From Fusibacter_A sp965140735 (GTDB lineage: Bacteria > Bacillota > Clostridia > Peptostreptococcales > Acidaminobacteraceae), in NCBI GenBank assembly GCA_965140735.1, contig OZ223306.1, positions 1,612,001 to 1,676,000 on the forward strand: DNA of 64,000 nt, in the 5' to 3' direction. The notes beneath the pieces are model-generated. The model was given only the letters and a program-made list of their open reading frames with translations. It made no database searches and was not told the DNA's origin. Positions 55,123 through 63,390 of the stretch are shown here, one piece after another. The position numbers and the translations under genes were made by a program. Position 1 is the first letter of the stretch; every line of letters begins with the position of its first letter.

Positions 55123-56411
55123 GTAAAAAAGAATTAACTAAGCGATGCTTGGTATTTGGATTAGGACTACTTATAAGTTCATTTGGTGTGGCTTTTATAA
55201 CAAAAGCTGCACTTGGAACATCTCCAATTTCAAGTATTCCATATACTTTGAGTTTAGGATTTAAACCAACTTTAGGAGACTTTACCCTCTACATGAGCAT
55301 CATTTTAATCATCCTTCAGATGATTTTATTACGCAAAAAATTTCCGAAAATTTATTGGTTACAAATTCCTGTATCCATCCTATTTTCATTTTTTATAGAT
55401 CTGTCCATGAACATGCTTGGATTCATGGATAACAGCAGCTATTGGATAAGTTTTATTTATTTGATTTTAGGGTGCTTTATACTGGGAAGTGGCATTTATT
55501 TAGAAGTTGTCGCTAATGTAGTGATGTTGCCAGGGGAATCCTTTGTAAATGCAGTATCAATCACCTTTAATAAAGAGTTTGGAAAGACAAAAATGGCGTT
55601 TGATGTATCTATGACTATCATAGCGACTATTCTTGGGCTAATTATGTTTCAAAAGCTTGCGGGTGTGCGTGAGGGCACATTTATCGCCTCAATTTTGGTG
55701 GGTGCAACTGCAAGATTTTTAATGAGAAAAGTACATTTTATAGAACCCTTTTTTGAAGATAAGAAACGTACAGTTGATGGTTTTAGTAATTCTAGAATTA
55801 AAGATAATATTGTAATTACCATTGGGAGAGAATATGGAAGTGGTGGCAGAGAAATTGCTTCAAAATTAGCTGAAAGTTTAGGATTTGAATATTATGATAA
55901 AAACATCATTACAATGGCGGTGGCAGAAAGTCATTTGTCAGAAAAGTATATAGAAGTTAAAGAACAGACTATGGCAAATAGTTTACTATATGACTTATTT
56001 TCTCAATATAAAGCTGTGAATGAGAAAGAAACTGAACTCGATAAACTCTATGAGGTAGAGTCAAAAATTATTAAAGAAGCTGCAGAAAAGGGAAATTGTG
56101 TGATCGTTGGAAGATGCGCAGATCATATTTTGAGGGATGCAACACATTGTTATAAGGTATTTATCTCTGCAAAAGATGACTATAAAGTTACTCAAATTAT
56201 GAAAAAAGAAAAGCTAGACAAAGCCACAGCAACAAAACATATGCTTGAAATTAATAAAAAGAGATTTAAACATTATCGTTATTACACGGGTAAAGTATGG
56301 GGTCTTTCCAAAAATTACAATCTTTGCTTAGACGTATCGACATTAAGTGTTGATGCAGTAGTGACCTTGATTAAATCATATATTCAATTGGAAAATAACA
56401 CCTCTATATAA
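55119..56411 (+). CDS. Fusion of a YczE/YitT-like membrane protein and a cytidylate kinase-like domain
   Basis: A 430-residue fusion. The N-terminal about 205 residues have five or six membrane segments with FGVAFITKAALGTSPISSIP, characteristic of the YczE/DUF6198-type membrane proteins. The C-terminal part is a cytidylate-kinase-2-like domain with P-loop GREYGSGGREIA (about residue 238), GFEYYDKNII and CVIVGRCADHIL. Such a kinase-like domain tethered to the membrane may phosphorylate a nucleotide or another ligand near a transporter; function is not known. The housekeeping cmk is a separate gene at 61151-61807. Co-transcribed with MarR. Confidence 0.85.
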   Translation: MSKKELTKRCLVFGLGLLISSFGVAFITKAALGTSPISSIPYTLSLGFKPTLGDFTLYMSIILIILQMILLRKKFPKIYWLQIPVSILFSFFIDLSMNMLGFMDNSSYWISFIYLILGCFILGSGIYLEVVANVVMLPGESFVNAVSITFNKEFGKTKMAFDVSMTIIATILGLIMFQKLAGVREGTFIASILVGATARFLMRKVHFIEPFFEDKKRTVDGFSNSRIKDNIVITIGREYGSGGREIASKLAESLGFEYYDKNIITMAVAESHLSEKYIEVKEQTMANSLLYDLFSQYKAVNEKETELDKLYEVESKIIKEAAEKGNCVIVGRCADHILRDATHCYKVFISAKDDYKVTQIMKKEKLDKATATKHMLEINKKRFKHYRYYTGKVWGLSKNYNLCLDVSTLSVDAVVTLIKSYIQLENNTSI

Positions 56412-56432
56412 AGATTAAAAACACTTATAACA

Positions 56433-56460
56433 TTGACTATCTTACACAATACGGTATAAT
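56433..56460 (+). promoter_or_regulatory. Promoter of the Mrp gene
   Basis: TTGACT, a 16-base spacer and TATAAT, 36 bases before the Mrp start codon. It lets the ATPase gene be expressed apart from the MarR operon. Confidence 0.7.
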
Positions 56461-56495
56461 ATTATTGGCATACGCCATTTTAAGGAGGCTTAATT

Positions 56496-57320
56496 ATGGA
56501 AAAAGAAAGTCCAAATCAATTTAGTAATATTAAGAATATTATAGGTATTATGAGTGGTAAAGGCGGTGTTGGTAAATCATCCGTTACAGCACTTACTGCA
56601 ATTACCCTAAGAGAACAGGGCTACAATGTGGGGATCTTAGATGCAGATATAACAGGACCATCTATCCCAAAAGTTTTTGGTATTAATCAAAAGAAAGCTG
56701 TGGGTACCCCAGTTGGTGTAGAACCCGTTATTTCATCTACAGGTATAAAAATTATGAGTGTCAATCTTATTCTAGACAACGAAGATGAACCTGTCGTTTG
56801 GAGAGGTCCAATTATCTCAAATGCTGTAAAACAATTCTATACAGATGTTATTTGGGGAGATCTTGATTATTTATTAATTGATCTGCCACCAGGCACTGGA
56901 GATGTTCCTTTAACCGTTATGCAGTCTTTAGCAATAGACGGTATTATAATCGTCTCAACGCCTCAAGATCTGGTTAAAATGGTGGTTAATAAATCAATGA
57001 AAATGGTTAAAATGCTTCATACGCCTATTATAGGTATCATAGAGAACATGAGTTACTTCATTTGCCCTTCTTGTGATGAAAAGCATAAGATATTTGGAGA
57101 GAGCAAAGTCAGAGATGCTGCGAAAGACATGGGAGCACATTTTATTTCCGAAATTCCTATGGATCCACTATTAGTTGAACTCTCAGATGAAGGCAAAATT
57201 GAACTCTATACCAAACATAACTTCACTTTTTCAGATGCATTTCAAAAGGAAATTAATAAAGCATTAACTCAATTTGAAGCAAGTAAGGTTGTTGTCCCTT
57301 CTGCCTTTAATATGGTTTAA
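56496..57320 (+). CDS. Mrp/NBP35 family Fe-S cluster carrier ATPase
   Basis: A 274-residue P-loop protein thought to hold and transfer Fe-S clusters. The deviant Walker A GKGGVGKS is at 21-28, with DADITGPSIPK, LIDLPPGTGDVPLT and the cluster-ligand CPSC near residue 190 (FICPSCDEKH). It lacks the N-terminal DUF59 domain found in some Mrp proteins. AAGGAGG precedes the ATG. A strong terminator follows. Confidence 0.92.
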   Translation: MEKESPNQFSNIKNIIGIMSGKGGVGKSSVTALTAITLREQGYNVGILDADITGPSIPKVFGINQKKAVGTPVGVEPVISSTGIKIMSVNLILDNEDEPVVWRGPIISNAVKQFYTDVIWGDLDYLLIDLPPGTGDVPLTVMQSLAIDGIIIVSTPQDLVKMVVNKSMKMVKMLHTPIIGIIENMSYFICPSCDEKHKIFGESKVRDAAKDMGAHFISEIPMDPLLVELSDEGKIELYTKHNFTFSDAFQKEINKALTQFEASKVVVPSAFNMV

Positions 57321-57337
57321 CAGTCCAATTATAAATT

Positions 57338-57367
57338 AAAGAGTCCGCATGGGACTCTTTTTTTATT
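57338..57367 (+). terminator. Terminator after mrp
   Basis: AAAGAGTCC, loop GCAT, GGGACTCTTT, then a T run. A classical intrinsic terminator. Confidence 0.9.
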
Positions 57368-57473
57368 AGAACAACAAGATTTGAACCGAAAGCTGTGATG
57401 AGGGGTGTTCAACTCAAACAGCGTCATTGAAAATTTATCTTTATTTAGAACGTCAAAATCAATTTCACATAAA

Positions 57474-57530
57474 CAATCTCCCCTATACTGCATCGTGTAC
57501 TTCCAGTAAACGACGTTATAGGGGAGATAA
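57474..57530. repeat. Long hairpin element between mrp and cheR
   Basis: Perfect 12-base arms ATCTCCCCTATA (57476-57487) and TATAGGGGAGAT (57517-57528) enclose a second stem TCGT-x-TAC / GTA-x-ACGA. Neither strand has a T run, so it is not a standard terminator. Possible stable RNA or a small palindromic repeat; I saw no second copy in this window. Confidence 0.55.
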
Positions 57531-57567
57531 TTGCATACTTCTTATTTTTATACCTTTAAAGCTTAAA

Positions 57568-58338
57568 CTATCTTTTATAATAGAAAAAAGTCTTATTGGA
57601 TTCAAAGTTATAGCGTTGTGGTTGAATAATCTGTTCTGTACTCCCCACGAAGAAATAACCATCACTCACAAGAGAATCATAGAACTTTTTATACATTTCA
57701 TCTTTGGCTTCTTCTGTGAAATAAATCATAACGTTTCTACAGATAATCATATCAAAACCCTTTGGATAAGGATCTCTTAATAGGTTCATCTTCTTAAATT
57801 CAACACATTTTTTAATTTCATCCTTAATTCTATACGATTTGCCCACAATTTCAAAATACCTATCTACGTATTGCTTAGGCACGTTTTTAATACTCTTCTC
57901 TGAATAAATACCCATTTGAGCTTTCGCAAGTGCTTCATCATCAAAGTCGACTGCAAATATCTTAATATCTTTTAGTGGCATAAACTCACTGAGACACATG
58001 ACAAGCGAATAAGGTTCTTCACCAGTTGAGCATGCGGCTGACCAAATTTTAGGTCTTTTATTTCTTTTTAAAATTGCTGGGAAAACATCTTCACGCAAGG
58101 TTTCCCATTGACTTGGATTTCTATAAAACTCAGATACATTTATCGTTAAATAGGTGATAAATTCATCAAAAGACTCTTTATCTGTGTCGATCAACTTAAA
58201 ATATGAGTCAAAATCTCCAAGACCATGTCTAGTAATTAAAGACTCAATGCGTCTTTTCATCTGTCTTTCTTTATAAAGTGTCAAATCGAGTTTGGTTTTA
58301 TTAAAAACACGTTCTTTAAACTTTTCATAGCCTTCCAT
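57568..58338 (-). CDS. cheR: Chemotaxis protein methyltransferase CheR
   Basis: Methylates glutamates of chemoreceptors, using SAM, during adaptation. An N-terminal helical domain (YEKFKERVFNKTKLDLTLYK, QMKRRIESLITRHGL) precedes the SAM domain with IWSAACSTGEEPYSLVM, FAVDFDDEAL and DMIICRNVMIYFT, followed by GSTEQI. Length 256 is normal. AAAAGGAG precedes the ATG. It stands apart from any other chemotaxis gene in the window and downstream of the S1 gene with its own terminator between them. Confidence 0.93.
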   Translation of the reverse strand: MEGYEKFKERVFNKTKLDLTLYKERQMKRRIESLITRHGLGDFDSYFKLIDTDKESFDEFITYLTINVSEFYRNPSQWETLREDVFPAILKRNKRPKIWSAACSTGEEPYSLVMCLSEFMPLKDIKIFAVDFDDEALAKAQMGIYSEKSIKNVPKQYVDRYFEIVGKSYRIKDEIKKCVEFKKMNLLRDPYPKGFDMIICRNVMIYFTEEAKDEMYKKFYDSLVSDGYFFVGSTEQIIQPQRYNFESNKTFFYYKR

Positions 58339-58432
58339 ATAAATCTCCTTTTAGTAATCATTCTCTTTTGTATTTATATCCACATATAGGCTTTTAAATC
58401 ACAAACAATCATCTCAGCCCATGACAGTAACT

Positions 58433-58470
58433 ATAAAAAAAAGCCGATGAAATTAAATTCATCGGCTTTG
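58433..58470 (-). terminator. Terminator after the S1 gene
   Basis: Minus-strand AAAGCCGATGAA pairs with TTCATCGGCTTT, followed by a long T run. It ends the cmk-plsC-ispH-S1 operon. Confidence 0.9.
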
Positions 58471-58475
58471 TGTTC

Positions 58476-59573
58476 TTATTCCTGTTCAGCTTCTTCCTGA
58501 ATTAGATCATTTACTGCCTTCATCGAAAGTTTAACTTTCTTTTCATCAGCAATATACTCTAATATTCTCACTTCAACCGTTTGATTAATTTTAAGAACAT
58601 CGCTTGGTTTCTCAACATGCTCTTTAGCAATATGAGAAACGTGAACTAATCCTTCGATACCTGGTTCAAGTTCAACAAAAGCACCAAAATCAGTAAGATT
58701 CACAACTCTACCTTCATAGATGCCATCTACTTCATATCTATCAGCAAATGTTGCCCATGGCTCTTGGCTAAGTTGTTTGATACTTAATGAAATTTTATTT
58801 TCTTCTTTGTTAGCATCAATAATTTTAACATCAATTGTATCGCCAACATTTACAAAATCATTTACTGGTTTAATTCTACCCCAGCTCATCTCAGTTACAT
58901 GGACAAGTCCATCCATACCACCGATATCAACAAAAGCACCAAAGTTTGTAATTCTTTTTACTTCACCTTTTACGATGCTTCCAATTTCAATTGTCTTCCA
59001 AAACTCTTCTCTCATTGCTTGTTTTTCTAAAATAGCAAACTCTTTATGAGAAAAAACAGCTCTTCTTTTTTGTTTGTTGATTTCGATAACTTTTACTTTG
59101 AGTTCTTGACCAATATATGGTCTTAAGTTCTTAACAAATCTGTCAGATAATTGAGAAGCCGGAACGAATCCTCTAATTTCTTTAAAGAATGCAATCAATC
59201 CGCCGTTAACAGCGTCTGTGATCTTTACAGTGATTTCAGCGTCTTTTTCATGTAATGCTTCAAGTTCGCCCCAATCTTTGTCTACGTTTACTTTTCTAAG
59301 TGATAATAAAATGTTACCTTCACCATTATCATGGTTTACGATGAATACGTCTAACTCTTGTCCTACTTTAAAATTACTTTCAATATCAAAGTTTGGATCT
59401 GCAGACACTTCATTTCTAGGAATTACGCCGTCAGATTTATAACCGATGTTTACGATTACTACATCAGTATTAACTTGAATTATGCTTCCTTTAACAACTG
59501 ACCCTCTTCTTGGAATTCTCAATGATTCTTCGATTTGCTCCATCATCTCAGCCATTGAATTATGATTTTCCAT
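58476..59573 (-). CDS. rpsA: Ribosomal protein S1 homologue (four S1 domains)
   Basis: RNA-binding protein with four S1 domains in a 365-residue chain: VKGSIIQVNTDVVIVNIGYK, the second around AVNGGLIAFFKEIRGFVPAS, the third VKGEVKRITNFGAFVDIGGM and the fourth EGRVVNLTDFGAFVELEPGI. Four-domain S1 is usual for Firmicutes. ATG 59573 is chosen because GAGG lies 9 bases upstream; it overlaps the end of ispH by 14 bases. In many Clostridia the two form one fused gene; here they are separate but coupled. Confidence 0.9.
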   Translation of the reverse strand: MENHNSMAEMMEQIEESLRIPRRGSVVKGSIIQVNTDVVIVNIGYKSDGVIPRNEVSADPNFDIESNFKVGQELDVFIVNHDNGEGNILLSLRKVNVDKDWGELEALHEKDAEITVKITDAVNGGLIAFFKEIRGFVPASQLSDRFVKNLRPYIGQELKVKVIEINKQKRRAVFSHKEFAILEKQAMREEFWKTIEIGSIVKGEVKRITNFGAFVDIGGMDGLVHVTEMSWGRIKPVNDFVNVGDTIDVKIIDANKEENKISLSIKQLSQEPWATFADRYEVDGIYEGRVVNLTDFGAFVELEPGIEGLVHVSHIAKEHVEKPSDVLKINQTVEVRILEYIADEKKVKLSMKAVNDLIQEEAEQE

Positions 59574-60444
59574 CAAAAAATACCTCGCCTTCATTTTCTA
59601 TTTTAAGAATGACCGATTCAACAATCCAGTCTGGTGTTGAAGCACCTGCTGCAATACCAATTTTTGTATCGCCTTTAAACATAGATACATCTACTAAATC
59701 ATTCTTAGTTTCAATGTGAATCGTTGTAGCATTCTTGCTACATATTTCTACTAACTTTCTCGTATTCGAACTGTGCTTTCCACCAATCACAAACATAAAA
59801 TCCACATTTTTTGAGAGTTCAATACAAGCATTTTGTCTTTCTTCTGTTGCCAAACAAATTGTATTATGAATAATAACATTAGATAATTTCTTATTAAATA
59901 TGTCTGACATTTGATTCCATGTGCTCAATGTAAATGTGGTCTGTGCTACAATACAAAATGGTTCATCAGAAGGGTTTATATTTTCTACATCATGTATCGT
60001 ATTAATAATTGTAGCACTTTCATTACACCAGCCATTAATACCAAGTACTTCTGGATGGTTCTTATCTCCGACAATAATTATATTATAACCTTTTAAATGA
60101 TAAGATGAAACTGTATTTTGAATTTTTTTAACATAAGGACACGTTGCATCGAAAATTTCAAAGCCCTGTGCTCTCGCTAAATCATATACAGATTTTGGTG
60201 CGCCATGTGAGCGAATAACTAAACGATCACCATCTATTCTATTATCCACGAAATCCGTAAGTTTTTCAATGATTTTTACACCTTTTTCTTCATAATATTC
60301 TGTTACTTGATTATTATGAATAATTGGTCCAAGTGTAAACACCCTTTTTTCGCCCTTATTGCTTTCAACAAGGTCATCTAATACCTGAACAGCGCGTTTA
60401 ACACCATAACAGAAACCAGAATGTTTTGCGATTTGAATGATCAT
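59560..60444 (-). CDS. ispH: 4-hydroxy-3-methylbut-2-enyl diphosphate reductase
   Basis: Last step of the methylerythritol phosphate route to isoprenoids, a 4Fe-4S enzyme. The three cluster cysteines are in HSGFCYGVKRA (about residue 12), FDATCPYVKK and NTICLATEERQ, with the catalytic glutamate also in the last motif. Length 294 is normal. ATG 60444 follows TTGGAGGCGAA; the frame upstream to 60462 has no site. Its stop lies inside the S1 gene start, so translation of S1 depends on it. Confidence 0.96.
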   Translation of the reverse strand: MIIQIAKHSGFCYGVKRAVQVLDDLVESNKGEKRVFTLGPIIHNNQVTEYYEEKGVKIIEKLTDFVDNRIDGDRLVIRSHGAPKSVYDLARAQGFEIFDATCPYVKKIQNTVSSYHLKGYNIIIVGDKNHPEVLGINGWCNESATIINTIHDVENINPSDEPFCIVAQTTFTLSTWNQMSDIFNKKLSNVIIHNTICLATEERQNACIELSKNVDFMFVIGGKHSSNTRKLVEICSKNATTIHIETKNDLVDVSMFKGDTKIGIAAGASTPDWIVESVILKIENEGEVFFDGKS

Positions 60445-60516
60445 TTCGCCTCCAAATATCACAAGTCAATAAATATTCTACACATTAAAATTCATTATAT
60501 CATTTTCTGTGCGAAT

Positions 60517-61122
60517 TTACAAGCTTTCTAGTTGATCATTTCCAATAGATTTATAAATATCGTTCATAATCTCCTGAGATAGCTTTTCTAAGGTTTCAGA
60601 TGCAACCTTTTGATCATAGTAATCTTCTAAAGTGACTGGTTCGTGAAAAATAACTCTTACCTTTGAAAACACTTTAAATGTCGAGTCAATTGTAATTGGT
60701 AAAATGGGTGTTTTAGTCCTAATTGCAAACATTGCAACACCAGATTTAACGGGTAAAGGCTCTAAGCCTTTATTTCGAGTTCCTTCTGGGAATAATGCCA
60801 AATTATTTTTTTGCTTTAAAACCGTTAATGCAATTTTAATGGCTTTAATATCATTGCCATCACGATCCACAGGAAAGACACCAACTTTATCGAGCACCCA
60901 ACCTACAATTTTATACTTAAAATTTTCTTTTTTGGACATAAATCTTGCTTGAAGTGGCAAAACAGCTCCTAATAAAAAAGGATCGTGTAGACTAGAATGA
61001 TTACCACAAATAACATAGTGTTGCTTGTTGTCTATATGCTCCCTACCTATCAATTCAAGCTTAAAAAAAATTTTATAATACAAAAGTGCGCCTTTGCTAC
61101 ATATTGCATAAAAAGTATTCAT
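60517..61122 (-). CDS. plsC: 1-acyl-sn-glycerol-3-phosphate acyltransferase
   Basis: Adds the second acyl chain to lysophosphatidate in membrane lipid synthesis. The NHSSLHDP motif (H-x4-D, about residue 41) and FPEGTRNKG motif (about 113) are the catalytic and glycerol-3-phosphate-binding signatures. One or two hydrophobic N-terminal segments would attach it to the membrane. TAGGAG precedes the ATG. It is 28 bases after cmk and before ispH in the common Clostridial order. Confidence 0.92.
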   Translation of the reverse strand: MNTFYAICSKGALLYYKIFFKLELIGREHIDNKQHYVICGNHSSLHDPFLLGAVLPLQARFMSKKENFKYKIVGWVLDKVGVFPVDRDGNDIKAIKIALTVLKQKNNLALFPEGTRNKGLEPLPVKSGVAMFAIRTKTPILPITIDSTFKVFSKVRVIFHEPVTLEDYYDQKVASETLEKLSQEIMNDIYKSIGNDQLESL

Positions 61123-61150
61123 GTTCTACTCCTAAACTCTTAGCTATGCC

Positions 61151-61807
61151 CTATTTGATCTTTTCTACATCCGCTAGGATACACTGAACAACATCGTCTA
61201 TCTTTAAAGAGGTCGTATCAATTAACTTGGCATCCTCCGCTTGTACAAGCGGTGCCGTTTCGCGTTCTTGATCAATTCGATCTCTCGCTTCAATATCTGC
61301 AACCATCTCTTCTAGCGTTATATTAAACCCCTTTGCCTTTAAATCTATAATGCGTCTCTTCGCGCGTTCTATAGGTGTTGCCACGAGAAAATATTTGTAA
61401 GGTGCATTTGGCAAAACATGTGTTGCGATATCCCTACCGTCCATAACCACTGACTGATTACCCGCTATTTTTTGTTGTAAAGCTACCATTTTAGTTCTTA
61501 CATAAGCATCCTTAGCGACGTAAGAGACATTTTGAGTGACTTCGGGTGTTCTAATAGCATCAGTGCAATCAACTCCGTTTACACAAATACTGTCAAAAGT
61601 GATTTTTAAATCAATTTGATCTACTAAATGCTTCAATGCTTCAGAGTCGTTTAAATCAATGCCCTTATTTATGGCTTCAAAAGTGACTGCTCTATACATT
61701 GCACCTGTGTCCAAATAAGTGATATTTAGTCTCTCAGCAACAATCTTTGCCACTGTACTTTTACCTGACCCAGCAGGACCATCAATGGCGATTTGAATAA
61801 TTTGCAT
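61151..61807 (-). CDS. cmk: Cytidylate kinase
   Basis: Phosphorylates CMP and dCMP. The P-loop IDGPAGSGKST is at about residues 6-16, then YLDTGAMYRA and VMDGRDIATHVLPNAP. Length 218 is typical. ATG 61807 is chosen: an ATG two codons earlier sits immediately on the GAGG site. First gene of the cmk-plsC-ispH-S1 operon. Confidence 0.95.
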   Translation of the reverse strand: MQIIQIAIDGPAGSGKSTVAKIVAERLNITYLDTGAMYRAVTFEAINKGIDLNDSEALKHLVDQIDLKITFDSICVNGVDCTDAIRTPEVTQNVSYVAKDAYVRTKMVALQQKIAGNQSVVMDGRDIATHVLPNAPYKYFLVATPIERAKRRIIDLKAKGFNITLEEMVADIEARDRIDQERETAPLVQAEDAKLIDTTSLKIDDVVQCILADVEKIK

Positions 61808-61885
61808 GTACATACCTCTTTGTTATCTATTATTTAAGGCCATCCTCATAAAAAATTTTCAATGACATCAAACGCTGTACTTATA

Positions 61886-61917
61886 AAAACAAATACCACC
61901 TACTTAGGTGGTATTTA
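61886..61917 (-). terminator. Terminator after the RpiR regulator gene
   Basis: Perfect stem AAATACCACC / GGTGGTATTT with a 6-base loop; on the minus strand T-rich DNA follows. Confidence 0.8.
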
Positions 61918-61962
61918 CTTTAAAATTATATCTTATATCTAATTAAATATCAATCAATGAAA

Positions 61963-62814
61963 TCACTTGATATTATAGACGCCATAATCATCCCAAATGC
62001 GTTCAAGCTTTTCAAGATTTTTTTCAACGCCTTCTTTGCGTATGCTGACACCAATGATCAAAGCATTAATTAAACTCATAGGTGCTACAAATGAATCAAT
62101 AAATGTATTCATATTGTACTTAGCAATTAAACAGTATTTAACTTTTTCATAAAGTGGCGAATTCATCCCATCAGTTATTCCAATAATAATTGCTCTCTTT
62201 TTGATTGCATAGTTAACACAATCGTAAGTTCTCTTAGAATAGCGCGGGAAAGAAAGCACAATCATGACATCGTCCTCTGATAAGTTCAAAAGTTGATCAT
62301 ACACATCTTGCGCAGATTCTTGAATAATATGAATTTCTGGCAATATAAAATTTAGATAAAATCCTAAATAATTAGCCAACACAGATGAACTCCTAAGCCC
62401 CAGTATATAAACTTTCCTCGCACTGATAATTTCATCAATGACCCTATCAATAAGATCATAATCAAATTGATCAATTGTTTGTCTAATATGATCCATATCG
62501 TTGATCATAATTTTAGTTAAATACTCTGCTTCTTGATGTTCTTTGGAGAGTTCAAATCGCTGTACTGTTGTAAGCTTTGTTTTAATCGTCTCCTGAAGCT
62601 CTTTCTGTAATTGAGGGTAACCCTCGTACCCTATAGCATTGGCAAAACGGACCACTGTTGACTCACTAATATTGACGTTTTTACCTAGGGTAGACGCAGT
62701 CATGAAAGCTACTTTATCATAGTTTTCAAGTATATAATCTGCAATCTTTTTGTGACTTTTACTAAGTGTTAAATATCTTTGCCTAATGCGTCCTAATAAG
62801 TCTGAATTACTCAT
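61963..62814 (-). CDS. MurR/RpiR family transcriptional regulator
   Basis: A 283-residue sugar-phosphate-type regulator. The N-terminal RpiR helix-turn-helix contains MTASTLGKNVNISESTVVRF, and the C-terminal SIS domain (about 125-260) has KVYILGLRSSSVLANYLGFY and MIVLSFPRYSKRTYDCVNYA, where an effector such as a phosphorylated sugar would bind. ATG 62814 follows AAAGGTG; TTG one codon earlier is possible. It is 11 bases after the oxidoreductase gamma gene, so is co-transcribed and may control that operon, which is unusual for this family. Confidence 0.9.
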   Translation of the reverse strand: MSNSDLLGRIRQRYLTLSKSHKKIADYILENYDKVAFMTASTLGKNVNISESTVVRFANAIGYEGYPQLQKELQETIKTKLTTVQRFELSKEHQEAEYLTKIMINDMDHIRQTIDQFDYDLIDRVIDEIISARKVYILGLRSSSVLANYLGFYLNFILPEIHIIQESAQDVYDQLLNLSEDDVMIVLSFPRYSKRTYDCVNYAIKKRAIIIGITDGMNSPLYEKVKYCLIAKYNMNTFIDSFVAPMSLINALIIGVSIRKEGVEKNLEKLERIWDDYGVYNIK

Positions 62815-62825
62815 CAAATCACCTT

Positions 62826-63365
62826 TTACATTTGATTTGCCAGTTCATAACCTTTCTGTAAAGCGAGTTTATTCAAGTCTTCTGTTCCTTTTGGAATTCT
62901 AGATAGAATTGCTGCTTCAAGACTTTCAGCACTTACAATACCTGTTAAACCAACAATTAAACCCAAAGCAACGATATTAGCAACAATTTCTTTACCAACA
63001 GCTGTCTTAGCTGTTTCAAGGATTGGAACACTAATAATTTTTTTTGCTTTAAGACCTGTAGGCAACTCAATTGAGTCGTCAACAATGATAGTTCCATCTT
63101 CAGAAATATCTTTAATATATTTGTCACTTGCAACTTGTGTTAAAGCCAATGACATATTTGGTAATGTAACTTTTGGAAAATCTATAACGCTATCGCTGAT
63201 AATAACTTCTGCTTTACTTGCTCCGCCCCTAGCTTCTGGACCATAGCTCTGAGTTTGAATGGCATTTTTATTGTCTCTTAATGCTGCCTCTGCTAATATT
63301 ATACCCGCTGTTATGAGTCCTTGTCCACCAGAACCCGATAATCTTAACTCTAATTGACTATTCAT
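62826..63365 (-). CDS. 2-oxoacid:ferredoxin oxidoreductase, gamma subunit
   Basis: A 179-residue gamma subunit with the characteristic LRLSGSGGQGLITAGIILAE start and QTQSYGPEARGGASKAEVII, as in 2-oxoglutarate or branched-chain 2-oxoacid:ferredoxin oxidoreductases (KorC/VorC). It works with the beta subunit encoded just upstream and an alpha subunit beyond the window. AAGGAG lies 9 bases before the ATG. Substrate cannot be fixed without the alpha subunit. Confidence 0.9.
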   Translation of the reverse strand: MNSQLELRLSGSGGQGLITAGIILAEAALRDNKNAIQTQSYGPEARGGASKAEVIISDSVIDFPKVTLPNMSLALTQVASDKYIKDISEDGTIIVDDSIELPTGLKAKKIISVPILETAKTAVGKEIVANIVALGLIVGLTGIVSAESLEAAILSRIPKGTEDLNKLALQKGYELANQM

Positions 63366-63390
63366 CTCACATATCTCCTTTAATTATACA

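Noticed and set aside
57427..57780. A 117-residue plus-strand frame overlapping the end of cheR
   Set aside because: It covers the hairpin and antisense of cheR, has no binding site and no recognisable domain.
60517..61122. A second plus-strand frame at 60704-60952 opposite plsC
   Set aside because: Antisense to the conserved acyltransferase motifs, with no start signal.
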